DNA from: CAHJXG01 sp964235485
GTDB lineage: Bacteria > Pseudomonadota > Alphaproteobacteria > Acetobacterales > Acetobacteraceae
DNA length: 64,000 nucleotides
Assembly: GCA_964235485.1 (NCBI GenBank)
Contig: CAXSAZ010000016.1
Span: forward strand, 1-64,000
Direction: 5' to 3'
Under the pieces are notes generated by a model. That model was not told the origin of the DNA. It saw nothing but the letters and a program-made list of their open reading frames with translations, and ran no database searches. Positions 50,882 through 60,214 of this stretch are shown here, piece after piece. Within the stretch, counting starts at the first letter, position 1, and every line of letters starts with the position of its first letter. A program made the translations under genes and the position numbers.

Positions 50882-51199
50882 ATGCGCGTGCTGCTGAACG
50901 TGCCGAAAACGGCGAAGAAGGGCGAGGCGGTCGAGATCAAGATCCTCATCAGCCACCCCATGGAAAGCGGCCAGCGCCGGGACGAGATGGGCCAGGCGGT
51001 GCCGCGCATGGTGATCCACGACTTCGTGTGCGCCTACAACGGCGCGGAGGTGATCCGGCTGGCGCTGTTCCCGGCCATCGCGGCGAACCCGTTCCTGGCG
51101 TTCTCCGCGCGGGGGGAGGACAGCGGGGCGTTCACCTTCACCTGGACGGACGACAGCGGCGCGTCGCAGACCGAGACGGCGCTGATCGTGGTGGAATGA
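50882..51199 (+). CDS. soxZ: Sulfur carrier complex subunit SoxZ
   Basis: 105 residues from ATG 50882, 6 bp after soxY. SoxZ immunoglobulin-like domain: VEIKILISHPMESGQRRDEM (~17-36), GQAVPRMVIHDFVCAYNGAE (~37-56), ANPFLAFSARGEDSGAFTFT then W (~67-87). It binds SoxY and positions the carrier arm. No signal peptide, as normal for SoxZ, which is co-exported with SoxY by the Tat route. Stop overlaps soxA start (ATGA). Confidence 0.9.
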   Translation: MRVLLNVPKTAKKGEAVEIKILISHPMESGQRRDEMGQAVPRMVIHDFVCAYNGAEVIRLALFPAIAANPFLAFSARGEDSGAFTFTWTDDSGASQTETALIVVE

Positions 51200-51924
51200 C
51201 CCGGCGGCGGGCTGTTCTACCCGTCGCTGCCCTCCTCCTGCTCGCGGGCGCGGCCCCGCGCAGCGGCCACGACGACGCCAGCCCGGCGGTCCAGGCCATG
51301 CAGGACGACGACGCGGAGAACCCGGGCCTGCTGTGGGTCGAGGGGGGCGCGGCGCTGTGGACGGAGGGCTGCGCGTCCTGCCACGGGGCGCCGGAGTCGA
51401 TGCGCGGCGTGTCGGCCCGCTACCCGCGGTTCGACCCAGCCTTGAGCCGGCCAATCACGTTGGGGGCACACGTCAACCAGTGCCGGGCGCGGACGGGAAA
51501 GCCAGCGTGGGGGCCGGACAGCGAGGAGATGCTGTCGGTGACGGCCTTGGTCGGCCGGCAATCGCGCGGGCTGCCGGTCGCCATCGACGGGAGCGGGCCG
51601 GCGCAGGCGTGGCTCGAGCAGGGCCGGGCGCTGTTCACGGAGGGGCAGGGCCAGTTGAACCTGTCCTGCGCCCAATGCCATGACGGCCTGGCCGGGCAAC
51701 GGCTGGGCGGGGCGCGCATTCCACAGGGGCAGCCGAACGGCTACCCGCTGTATCGCCTGGAATGGCAGTCGGTGGGGTCGCTGGACCGCCGCCTGCGGAA
51801 CTGCCTGACCGGCGTGCGGGCCGAGCCGCTGCCGCCCGGCAGCCCTGAGATGGCGGCGCTGCAGTTCTATCTCGGCTGGCGGTCGAACGGCTTGACGGTG
51901 GAGACCCCGGCCGTCCGGCCGTGA
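51196..51924 (+). CDS. soxA: Sulfur-oxidation dihaem cytochrome c SoxA
   Basis: 242 residues from ATG 51196. Signal peptide RRRAVLPVAALLLLAGAAP, two haem sites CASCH (~59-63) and CAQCH (~157-161), and the catalytic ligand Cys in LRNCLTGVRAEPLPPGS (~198), which becomes a persulfide in SoxAX. With SoxX it couples thiosulfate oxidatively to SoxY. It is the last gene; soxB and soxCD, expected next in many sox operons, are missing, and the sequence after the stop is a rearranged junction (repeat and hairpin at 51977-52057). Confidence 0.9.
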   Translation: MTRRRAVLPVAALLLLAGAAPRSGHDDASPAVQAMQDDDAENPGLLWVEGGAALWTEGCASCHGAPESMRGVSARYPRFDPALSRPITLGAHVNQCRARTGKPAWGPDSEEMLSVTALVGRQSRGLPVAIDGSGPAQAWLEQGRALFTEGQGQLNLSCAQCHDGLAGQRLGGARIPQGQPNGYPLYRLEWQSVGSLDRRLRNCLTGVRAEPLPPGSPEMAALQFYLGWRSNGLTVETPAVRP

Positions 51925-51976
51925 GTCAGTATCTTACGTGGTCGCGCAGCGCATTGGCGCATGACGCTTCGCTTAT

Positions 51977-52013
51977 ACGGACGGCTTGGTTGAATGACCG
52001 TCAACCGTTGATG
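51977..52013 (-). repeat. 37-bp dispersed repeat, copy B (GH42 3'-end fragment)
   Basis: Inverted copy of 27243-27279 with one mismatch. On the plus strand it contains the codons for TDGLVE followed by TGA, the last residues of the GH42 beta-galactosidase, so it is a fragment of such a gene's end lying 52 bp after soxA. Confidence 0.7.
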
Positions 52014-52057
52014 GTCACCCATCCTACGGCATGGGTTGCGTAGGATGGGTGACCATC
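52010..52057. terminator. Perfect 19-bp-arm hairpin between convergent operons
   Basis: The arms GATGGTCACCCATCCTACG (52010-52028) and its exact complement (52039-52057) enclose a 10-base loop. It lies between soxA and the convergent peptide-binding-protein gene, so it could stop transcription from both sides; no T-tract follows. The perfect, long stem could also be a recently formed inverted duplication. Confidence 0.55.
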
Positions 52058-52103
52058 GGCCGCACGCGGATCGGTCAACGATGCCGCCCGTGACGGCGCG
52101 GCG

Positions 52104-53762
52104 TCAGGTGGTCCAGCGCCAGGTGTTGAGGTTCCAAGCGTTGAGACGGACGTTGATGTTCGGCTGATAGCCGGTCAGCCCCGTCTTCAGTCCCTCCACG
52201 AGGGCATATCCAAAGATCGGCAGGAACGGCAGGTTCTGGCGCAAGAGGGACTGCACGCCGCGATAAGCCTCGATCCGCTTGGCGCGGTCCAGCGTCGTGG
52301 CCCCCTGCTGCAGCAGGGCGTCGAGCTGCGGGTTGGCATACTGCATCGTGTTGTTGCCGGCGCCGCCCTGCGCCGCGATGGCCTTGCTGCTGAAATAGTC
52401 CTCCGCTGCCGGGTCCGGGCCGGTCATGAAGTTGTTGCCGACGATGGCCGTCTCGAACTTGGATTGAATCCAGTACTCGCCCCACATCACGGCGGCCGGC
52501 AGGTTCTTGATCGTCATGGCGACGCCGAGGTCCTGCCAGTTCTGCTGCAAAAGCTGCTGCACTTGCTCGCGCAGATGGTTGCCCGCGGTGGTGGAGTTGC
52601 TGAACTGGAGCTTGACCCCGTCCTTCTCGCGGACGCCGCCGCGGCCGGGCTTCCACCCGGCGCTGTCCAGCAACGCCTTGGCGCGCTCCGGGTCATAGAC
52701 CTGCTTCGGCAGGTCGGGATCGAAGGCCCAGGACGCCGGCGGGAGGTAGGACTCGGTCGGGCGCGGCAGGCCGTAGTACAAATCGTTGATGATGCTGGCC
52801 TTGTCCAGGCTCATGTAAAGCGCCTGGCGGACCGCCGGGTCCTTGAATTGCGGCAGGCCCAGGTTGAAGTAGAAGTTCTCAACGCTGGCCGTGAGGTTGG
52901 GCGTGATGACCCGGTTGGGCAGCGCCTTCGCTTCTTGATAATGGTCGGCCGTGATGCCTTGCAGGCTGATGTAGTCGATGTCGCCGGTGCGGAACTGGGT
53001 GTAGAGCACCGTGAGGTCCGGGATGTACTTGAACACCACCCGTTCGAGGTAAGGCCCCTCGTCGAAATACGCCTCGTTGGCGACGAGCGTGATGTGGTCG
53101 CCCGGCACGCGCTCGCTCCACTTGAACGGCCCGGTGCCGACCGGCGCGCGCAGGAACGGCGAGTTGCGCGGGTCGGCCTGGCCGGCGAGCAAATGCTGCG
53201 GCACGATGAAGGTCCAGGCGAGGATGGAGGCATAGGGCGAGAACGGCTTGTCCAGACGCCAGGTGATCTCGTTCGGCCCCGTCACCTTGAGGTCGCGCAG
53301 CAGCTCATGGCCCGACCGGGTGCCGGCGGGAAAGTCGGGGTTGTTGATGAGGTCGAGGGTGAACTTCACGTCCTCCGCGGTGAACGGCTTGCCGTCGTGC
53401 CACTTCACGTCCCCGCGCAGCTTGACCCGCCATTGCAGCCCGTCCTCCGACACGCCGCCATTGGCGATGGTGGGCACCTCGGCGGCCAAGCGCGGCAGGA
53501 AGTTGCCCTTGGGATCCACGGCCCAAAGCGGGCTGAACAGCGACATGTAGATGCCGTCGTCCACCTCGATGTGCGGCAGCAGCGGGTTGAACACAGTGGG
53601 TTCCTGCGAGATGCCGATGACGACCTGGCCGGCGGGCTTCGGCTTGCCTTGGGCGCGGGCGTCCATTCCGAGCAACGGCACGGCGGCGCCGCTGGCCAGC
53701 GCCAGCAGGATCGAGCGCCGCGGCAGGCGGAGGGCGACGGGTGGGATGCGGTGCTCGGTCAT
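52104..53762 (-). CDS. Peptide/opine-type ABC transporter, periplasmic solute-binding protein
   Basis: 552 residues from ATG 53762. N-terminal export signal LRLPRRSILLALASGAAVPL (~11-30). Family-5 binding-protein features: VVIGISQEPTVFNPLLPHIE (~47-66), LQWRVKLRGDVKWHDGKPFT then AEDVKFTLDLI (~112-142), GTGPFKWSE (~200), FKDPAVRQALYMSLDKASII (~305-324). First gene in a divergent-free minus-strand module, though it is downstream in order: transcription runs from the SDR/oxidase end toward it. Works with the permeases and ATPases at 55126-58992. Confidence 0.9.
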   Translation of the reverse strand: MTEHRIPPVALRLPRRSILLALASGAAVPLLGMDARAQGKPKPAGQVVIGISQEPTVFNPLLPHIEVDDGIYMSLFSPLWAVDPKGNFLPRLAAEVPTIANGGVSEDGLQWRVKLRGDVKWHDGKPFTAEDVKFTLDLINNPDFPAGTRSGHELLRDLKVTGPNEITWRLDKPFSPYASILAWTFIVPQHLLAGQADPRNSPFLRAPVGTGPFKWSERVPGDHITLVANEAYFDEGPYLERVVFKYIPDLTVLYTQFRTGDIDYISLQGITADHYQEAKALPNRVITPNLTASVENFYFNLGLPQFKDPAVRQALYMSLDKASIINDLYYGLPRPTESYLPPASWAFDPDLPKQVYDPERAKALLDSAGWKPGRGGVREKDGVKLQFSNSTTAGNHLREQVQQLLQQNWQDLGVAMTIKNLPAAVMWGEYWIQSKFETAIVGNNFMTGPDPAAEDYFSSKAIAAQGGAGNNTMQYANPQLDALLQQGATTLDRAKRIEAYRGVQSLLRQNLPFLPIFGYALVEGLKTGLTGYQPNINVRLNAWNLNTWRWTT

Positions 53763-53788
53763 GGACGGCTCCTGTGTGCGGATAGGGG

Positions 53789-55114
53789 TCAGGCAGGCGC
53801 TTCCACGACGATGGGCGAGCCGTCGCTGAAGCGGGAAAAGCGGAACGGCGTCGGATCGACCAGCGGCGCGGCCCCGGTCACGAGGTCGGCGGCGAGCCGC
53901 CCCGCCGCCGGGCCGATGCCGAAGCCGTGGCCGGAGAAGCCGGTCGCCACCACCAGGCCCGGCACGTCGTCCACGGGGCTGATCACCGGCACCGCGTCCG
54001 GCGTCACGTCGATCATGCCGGCCCATTGCTGGACGACCTGCATCCCGTGGAACACGGGGAACGCGGCCTTGAGCGCCGTCACCGCCCGGCCGTTGATGCC
54101 CGGCGCCGGGTCGGCATCGAGCGTGCGCACCTGCTCGAACGGGCTGGGGGCGTCGAGCGCCCAAATGCGGGGAGTGCGGGCCTCGGCCATGAAGCGCCCG
54201 TCCAAGCGGAGGCGCAGGCTGCGCCGGGTCGCGCGGGCGGCCGGCAGGAACTCGCGGAAGAAGTGCCACGTATCCGGCACCAGCGGCACCACGTTGGCCG
54301 AGCCGTTGGCAATGGTGTAGCCGCCGTCCATGCGCTTGCGAAAGGCGAACTGGCTGGTCCAAGCCGACACTTCGGGTCCGCCGGGGAGCGGGGCGGTGCG
54401 CAGCACGGAGGACCGCACCTTGAGTTGCGGCAGGCGCAGGCCGAGGCTGCCGCAGAACAAGCGCGACCACGCGCCGCCCGCCAGCACCACGCCGTCGCAG
54501 GCGATGCGCCCATGCTCCGTCACCACGCCCGCGACCCGGCCCCCCGCCATGTCGAGGCCGCGCACGGCGCATTGCGTGAGGATGACCGCGCCGAGGCGCT
54601 GCGCCGCGCGGGCGATGGCGGGGCCGGCCTGTTGCGGCTCCGCCCGGCCGTCGTCAGAGGTGTACAGCCCGGATTTGAAGGCGCGGGCGGCGCCGGGCAG
54701 CAGGGCGGCGAGGTCCTCGCCTTCGACCAGGCGGGAACTCATCTGGTAGGGTTGGGCGCGTTCCAGCCAGGCCTCGTGATGCGCCCGGTCGGCGTCGTCG
54801 CCGACATACAGCACGCCGCATTCGCGGAAGCCGGTTTCGGCGGAAACGGTGCGGTTCATCTCCTTCCACATGCGCAAGGCTTCGATGACCAGCGGGATTT
54901 CCCGCTCGTCGCGCCCGGTCTTGCGCACCCAGCCCCAATTGCGGCTCGACTGCTCGGCCACGAGCTGGCCCTTTTCGCACAGCGTCACCGCCACGCCGGC
55001 CTGGGCCAGCGCCAGGGCCGTGGAGATGCCGATGATGCCGCCGCCGATCACGACGATGCCGGTCCGCGCGGGCTGGCGGTCGTCGGCCTCGAACGGGTCA
55101 ATCTCGGGTCCCAA
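53789..55114 (-). CDS. FAD-dependent oxidoreductase, DadA/glycine-oxidase-like
   Basis: 441 residues from TTG 55114, chosen because AGGAG lies 10 bases upstream; no ATG fits. FAD motif IVVIGGGIIGISTALALAQA (~19-38), then EKGQLVAEQSSRNWGWVRKT (~47-66), typical of the D-amino-acid dehydrogenase/DAO branch, and the C-terminal GLVVATGFSGHGFGIGPAAG (~386-405). It oxidises a primary or secondary amino acid. It sits between the binding-protein gene and the ATPases of the peptide importer, so it probably acts on the imported compound. Confidence 0.87.
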   Translation of the reverse strand: MGPEIDPFEADDRQPARTGIVVIGGGIIGISTALALAQAGVAVTLCEKGQLVAEQSSRNWGWVRKTGRDEREIPLVIEALRMWKEMNRTVSAETGFRECGVLYVGDDADRAHHEAWLERAQPYQMSSRLVEGEDLAALLPGAARAFKSGLYTSDDGRAEPQQAGPAIARAAQRLGAVILTQCAVRGLDMAGGRVAGVVTEHGRIACDGVVLAGGAWSRLFCGSLGLRLPQLKVRSSVLRTAPLPGGPEVSAWTSQFAFRKRMDGGYTIANGSANVVPLVPDTWHFFREFLPAARATRRSLRLRLDGRFMAEARTPRIWALDAPSPFEQVRTLDADPAPGINGRAVTALKAAFPVFHGMQVVQQWAGMIDVTPDAVPVISPVDDVPGLVVATGFSGHGFGIGPAAGRLAADLVTGAAPLVDPTPFRFSRFSDGSPIVVEAPA

Positions 55115-55125
55115 GGGCGTATCTC

Positions 55126-56169
55126 CTAATCGGCTGGCGTGGGTTGCAGGGCGGGGGCCGCCACGGGTGCTGCCAAGGCCAGGTCGTCGCGCACGCAGGC
55201 TTTCCAATGGCCCGGGGACATCTCGCGCAGCTCCGGCGGCGCCTCGGCGCAGCGCGGCTGCGCGTAGGGGCAGCGGGTGCGGAAGGTGCAGCCGGACGGG
55301 GGCGCGATTGGGCTGGGCACGTCGCCGGCGAGCAGGATGCGGCGGCGCCGGGCGGCCGGGTCGATGGTGGGGACGGCGGAGAACAGCGCCTCCGTGTAGG
55401 GGTGGCGCGGCCCCGTGAACAGCGCCGCCGTGTCCGCCAGCTCGACGATGCGGCCCAGGTACATCACCGCCACCCGGTCGGAGATGGTGCCGACCACGGC
55501 CAGGTCGTGCGCCACGAACAGCACGGTGAGGCCGAGCCGCGCGCGGAGGTCGAGCAGCAGGTTCACCACCTGCGCCTGCACCGACACGTCCAGCGCGGAC
55601 ACCGGCTCGTCCGCCACCAGCAGTTCCGGGCCGGCCATGAGCGCGCGGGCGATGCCGATGCGCTGCCGCTGGCCACCGGAGAACTCGTGCGGGTAGCGGT
55701 CGGCGGCGGCGGGGAACAGGCCCACGAGGTCCAGCGCTTCCTCGACGCGCTGGCGGCGCTGAGGGCGCGACAGGGCGGGTTCGTGGACCAGAAGCGGGGT
55801 GGACAGGATGCGCTCCACGCTCATGCGCGGATTGAGCGAGCCGTAGGGGTCCTGGAACACCAACTGCATGTGCCGGCGCACCGGGCGAAGCTGCCGTCGC
55901 GGCAGATGGGTGATGTCCTGGCCGCGGAACTGGATCGTGCCCCGCGTCGGCTCGGTGAGGCGCATCAACGTGCGGCCCACGGTGGTCTTGCCGGAGCCGG
56001 ACTCGCCCACCAGCCCCAACACCTCGCCGCGCCGGATGTCGAAGGACACGCCGTCCAGCGCGCGAAGCTGCTCGCGCGGGCGGAACAGGCCGCGGCGCGG
56101 CAGCGGATACCATTTGGACAGGTCGCGGACCCGGACGAGCACCTCGGCCCGGACGAGAGGCTCGGTCAC
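55126..56169 (-). CDS. Oligopeptide ABC transporter ATP-binding protein, OppF/DppF type
   Basis: 347 residues from GTG 56169, overlapping the stop of the DppD-type gene. Walker A GLVGESGSGKTTVGRTLMRL (~54-73), Q-loop VFQDPYGSLNPRMSV (~105), signature FSGGQRQRIGIARALMAGPE (~161-180), Walker B LLVADEPVSALD, and the C-terminal peptide-transporter Cys region GCTFRTRCPYAQPRC (~297) with a possible FeS or structural role. Provides ATP hydrolysis with the DppD-type partner. Confidence 0.92.
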   Translation of the reverse strand: MTEPLVRAEVLVRVRDLSKWYPLPRRGLFRPREQLRALDGVSFDIRRGEVLGLVGESGSGKTTVGRTLMRLTEPTRGTIQFRGQDITHLPRRQLRPVRRHMQLVFQDPYGSLNPRMSVERILSTPLLVHEPALSRPQRRQRVEEALDLVGLFPAAADRYPHEFSGGQRQRIGIARALMAGPELLVADEPVSALDVSVQAQVVNLLLDLRARLGLTVLFVAHDLAVVGTISDRVAVMYLGRIVELADTAALFTGPRHPYTEALFSAVPTIDPAARRRRILLAGDVPSPIAPPSGCTFRTRCPYAQPRCAEAPPELREMSPGHWKACVRDDLALAAPVAAPALQPTPAD

Positions 56170-57158
56170 GCCGCGACCTCCCGCCAGCGGGCGCAACGCA
56201 CCCGGTGGCCCGGCGCCGCCCATTCCAGCGCGGGGCGGGCGCGCAGGCAGGGATCGGGCCGGGCATGGCCGCAGCGCGGGTGGAAGGTGCAGCCCGCCGG
56301 GCGCTGCCGCGGGTCGGGCACGTTGCCGGGGATGGCGACAAGACGCCGCCCGGTGTGCAAAGCGGCGTCAAGCCGCGGCACGGAGCGCATCAGCCCGGCG
56401 GTGTACGGCATCGCCGGGCGCTCCAGCAGCGCGGCCACCGGCGCGTCCTCCACCACCTGGCCGGCATACATCACCACCACGCGGTCGGCGATCTCTGCCA
56501 CCACGCCGAGGTTGTGGGTGATGAACACCACCGCCATGCCGGTCTCCGCCTGCAGCCGCCGCAGCAGGTCGAGGATCTGCGCCTGGATGGTCACGTCAAG
56601 CGCCGTGGTCGGCTCGTCCGCGATCAGGATGCGGGGGCGGCAAGCGAGTGCGACGGCGATCATCGCCCGCTGCCTCATGCCGCCGGACAGGTGGTGCGGA
56701 TAGGCGGAGGCGCGCCGCGCCGGCTCCGGGATGCCGACCTCCGCGAGCAGGTCCACGGCCCGCGCGGCGGCGGCCCGCGCGGACAGGCGTTCGTGGCGGA
56801 TCAGGGACTCGCTGATCTGGTCGCCCACCGTGTGCACGGGGTTGAGCGAGGTCATCGGCTCCTGGAAGATCATGCCCAGCGCCCGGCCGCGCAGGTCGGC
56901 CATCGCCCGCTCCGGCAGGGCGAGCAGGTCGGTCTGCCGCCCGTCCGCCTCGCGCAGCAGCGCCCGCCCGGCGACGGTGCAGCCTGGCCCGTCCAGCAGC
57001 CGCATCAGCGCCAAGGCGGTGACGCTCTTGCCGGAACTCGACTCGCCCACGACCGCCAGGGTTTCGCCGGGGCGCAGGGCGAAGGACACGTCCTCCACCG
57101 CTGGGACGCCGCCGAAGCGCACCGTCAGGCCCTCTACCCGGAGCAGGTCCTCCGTCAC
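56166..57158 (-). CDS. Oligopeptide ABC transporter ATP-binding protein, OppD/DppD type
   Basis: 330 residues from ATG 57158, overlapping the permease stop by 4 bp. Walker A VVGESSSGKSVTALALMRLL (~36-55; Ser in place of the usual Gly, GESSSGKS), Q-loop IFQEPMTSLNPVHTV, signature LSGGMRQRAMIAVALACRPR (~157-176), Walker B ILIADEPTTALD, and the terminal Cys motif GCTFHPRCGHARPDPC (~293). Heterodimer partner of the OppF-type protein. Confidence 0.92.
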   Translation of the reverse strand: MTEDLLRVEGLTVRFGGVPAVEDVSFALRPGETLAVVGESSSGKSVTALALMRLLDGPGCTVAGRALLREADGRQTDLLALPERAMADLRGRALGMIFQEPMTSLNPVHTVGDQISESLIRHERLSARAAAARAVDLLAEVGIPEPARRASAYPHHLSGGMRQRAMIAVALACRPRILIADEPTTALDVTIQAQILDLLRRLQAETGMAVVFITHNLGVVAEIADRVVVMYAGQVVEDAPVAALLERPAMPYTAGLMRSVPRLDAALHTGRRLVAIPGNVPDPRQRPAGCTFHPRCGHARPDPCLRARPALEWAAPGHRVRCARWREVAA

Positions 57159-58041
57159 GATGCCCGGTCCCCGCGCGGGTCCAGCGCGTCGCGCAGGCCG
57201 TCGCCGATGAAGTTGAAGCTGGTGACGGCCAGGGTGATGACGGCGCCGGGCAGCAGCGCCAGCCAGGGGGCGCTTTCAAGGTACTGCTGCGCGTTGTTCA
57301 GCATGTTGCCCCAGCTCGCGGCCGGCGGCTGGATGCCGTAGCCGAGATAGCTGATGTAGGACTCGGCGAGGATGGCGCGGGCGACGTTGAGGGTCGCCGC
57401 CACGATGATCGGCGCCATGATGTTGGGCAGCAGCTCGCGCAGCATGATGGTTCCGTCGCTGGCGCCGATGGCCTCGGCGGCCACGGCGAAGTCGCGCTCG
57501 CGCAGCGCGATCACCTGGCCCTGCACCACGCGCGCCACCTCCATCCATGCGGTCAGCGCGATGATGAGGGTGATGGTGGCGAGGCTCGGGCTGACGAGGG
57601 CGGCGAGGGTGAGCAAGAGGAAGATGGACGGGAAGCACAGCACGGCGTCCACCAGGCGCATCAGCGCCGCGCCGATCCAGCCGCGGTAGAAGCCGGCAAG
57701 CAGGCCCACGGCGACGCCCACCGCCGTGCTGATGCCCATGGCGACGAAGCCCACGGTGAGCGAGACGCGCCCGGCCATCAAGAGCCGCACCAGCAGGTCG
57801 CGCCCCAACTGGTCGCTGCCCAGCCAGTGCGGCCCGGCGAGCGGCGCTTGGAAGCGGCGGCGCAGGTCGATGGTGAGCGGGCCGTAGGGGCTGAGCATCG
57901 GCCCCACCGCACAGGCGGCGATGAGCAGCACCACGACGATCACCCCCGCGACCGCCAGCCGGTGCCGCAGGAAGCGGTGGGTCGCCCGGGTGGAGCGCGC
58001 GGGCGGGAAGGACGCGGCCGGGATGTCGGCGACGGCGCCGC

Positions 58042-58045
<4 letters not shown>
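57155..58045 (-). CDS. Peptide ABC transporter permease, DppC type
   Basis: 296 residues from GTG 58045, overlapping the stop of the DppB-type gene. A ~20-residue soluble N-terminus precedes helix 1 (AVAGVIVVVLLIAACAVGPM). DppC features: LGSDQLGRDLLVRLLMAGRV (~72-91), FPSIFLLLTLAALVSPSLAT (~137-156), the EAA loop AVAAEAIGASDGTIMLREL (~188) and the C-terminal GDGLRDALDPR. Channel subunit of the second peptide importer. Confidence 0.92.
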
Positions 58046-58992
<947 letters not shown>

Positions 58993-58998
58993 GCTGGG

Positions 58999-60150
58999 CT
59001 ATCCATGGAGCGTCATCGGCTCGCTCGGCGCGTTCCAGCGGTCGAAGCGGGACAACGCGAACGGTTCCAACGGGAGGTCGACGGGCAAGTCCTGCGCCAT
59101 GGCGGCAGCGATCTGGCCGGTGACGGGGCCGAGGCAGAAGCCGTGGCCGGAGAAGCCCATCGCGACCACGAGGCCCGCCGGGTCGGAGACCTGTTGCAGC
59201 ACCGGCAGCGCGTCGGGCGTTTGGTCGATCAGCCCGGCCCAAATCTCGTCGATGGGCGTGTCCAGCACCGCCGGGACCGCGGCTCCGAACAAGCGGATCG
59301 CGTCGGCGACCCCGCGCGTCGGCGGGCGCACCCGGGGGCGGGCGCCGTCCTCGATCTCGCCGGCCCATTCGGTGCTGCCGCCGGTGAAGCGGAACCGGCC
59401 CGTCACCTCCTGCCGCCCGGCGCAGTCGGCGTTGGCGACGCCGATCACCTGGTCCAGCACCGGCGCCGCCGGGGCGGTGCGCACGGCCGTCACCAGGCGC
59501 ACCCGCAGCGGCACGGACAGGCCGAGCGGCTGCAAGAGCCGGTTGCCGAACACGCCGGCCGCCAGGACCACGCGCCCGGCCGGGATGCGCCCGGCGCTGG
59601 TCGTCACCCCGACCACCCGGCCGTTCGCCGTGTCGATGGACAGCACGTCCTCGCCAAACCGCACCTCAGTGCCGGCGCGGATGGCGGCGTCCACGAAGGC
59701 CTGCACCGTCGCTTGCGGGTCGGCATGGCCGTCCGTGGGGCAGTAGGACGCGCCGAGCACCGCGGGCGATACCGCCGGGGCAAGCGCGGCCACCTGCTGC
59801 GCGTCGAGCAGCGACAGATCGAGGCCGGCCGCGCACTGTTCTTCCACCATGCCGGCGAGGCTGGCCAGTTCCTCCGGCGTGCGGGCGAGGCGGAGGTTGC
59901 CGCGCCGCCGGTAGTGGGTGGGCGCGCCGAGTTGCTCGGCCAAGTGCTCCCAGATCGACACCGCCCGGCGCGCCAGCGGCAGTTCGGCCGGGTGACGCCC
60001 GGATTGCCGCACCCCGGCGAGCGTCCAGCCGGACGCCATGGCGGCGGGGCCGTAGCGGTCGATCAGCACCACCCTCAACCCGGCAGTCGCGAGTTCGTAA
60101 GCCGAGGCCGCGCCGCTGATCCCCGCGCCGACCACGACGACATCCGCCAT
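58999..60150 (-). CDS. FAD-dependent amine/sarcosine-oxidase-like oxidoreductase
   Basis: 383 residues from ATG 60150, with GGAG 8 bases upstream; a start at 60183 is less likely. FAD motif DVVVVGAGISGAASAYELAT (~3-22), DRYGPAAMASGWTLAGVRQS (~32-51), HYRRRGNLRLARTPEEL (~82) and the C-terminal GLVVAMGFSGHGFCLGPVTG (~333-352). It is a paralogue of the enzyme at 53789 (same DAO superfamily). Two different oxidases in one importer operon suggest stepwise attack on an N-substituted amino acid, or two substrates. 6 bp precede the DppB-type gene. Confidence 0.87.
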   Translation of the reverse strand: MADVVVVGAGISGAASAYELATAGLRVVLIDRYGPAAMASGWTLAGVRQSGRHPAELPLARRAVSIWEHLAEQLGAPTHYRRRGNLRLARTPEELASLAGMVEEQCAAGLDLSLLDAQQVAALAPAVSPAVLGASYCPTDGHADPQATVQAFVDAAIRAGTEVRFGEDVLSIDTANGRVVGVTTSAGRIPAGRVVLAAGVFGNRLLQPLGLSVPLRVRLVTAVRTAPAAPVLDQVIGVANADCAGRQEVTGRFRFTGGSTEWAGEIEDGARPRVRPPTRGVADAIRLFGAAVPAVLDTPIDEIWAGLIDQTPDALPVLQQVSDPAGLVVAMGFSGHGFCLGPVTGQIAAAMAQDLPVDLPLEPFALSRFDRWNAPSEPMTLHG

Positions 60151-60214
60151 CACCGCTCCTCCGTTTGCACCGTGCGAGTGCATTCAAGAACTGTGCCGGC
60201 GTGTTCAAGCCGGC

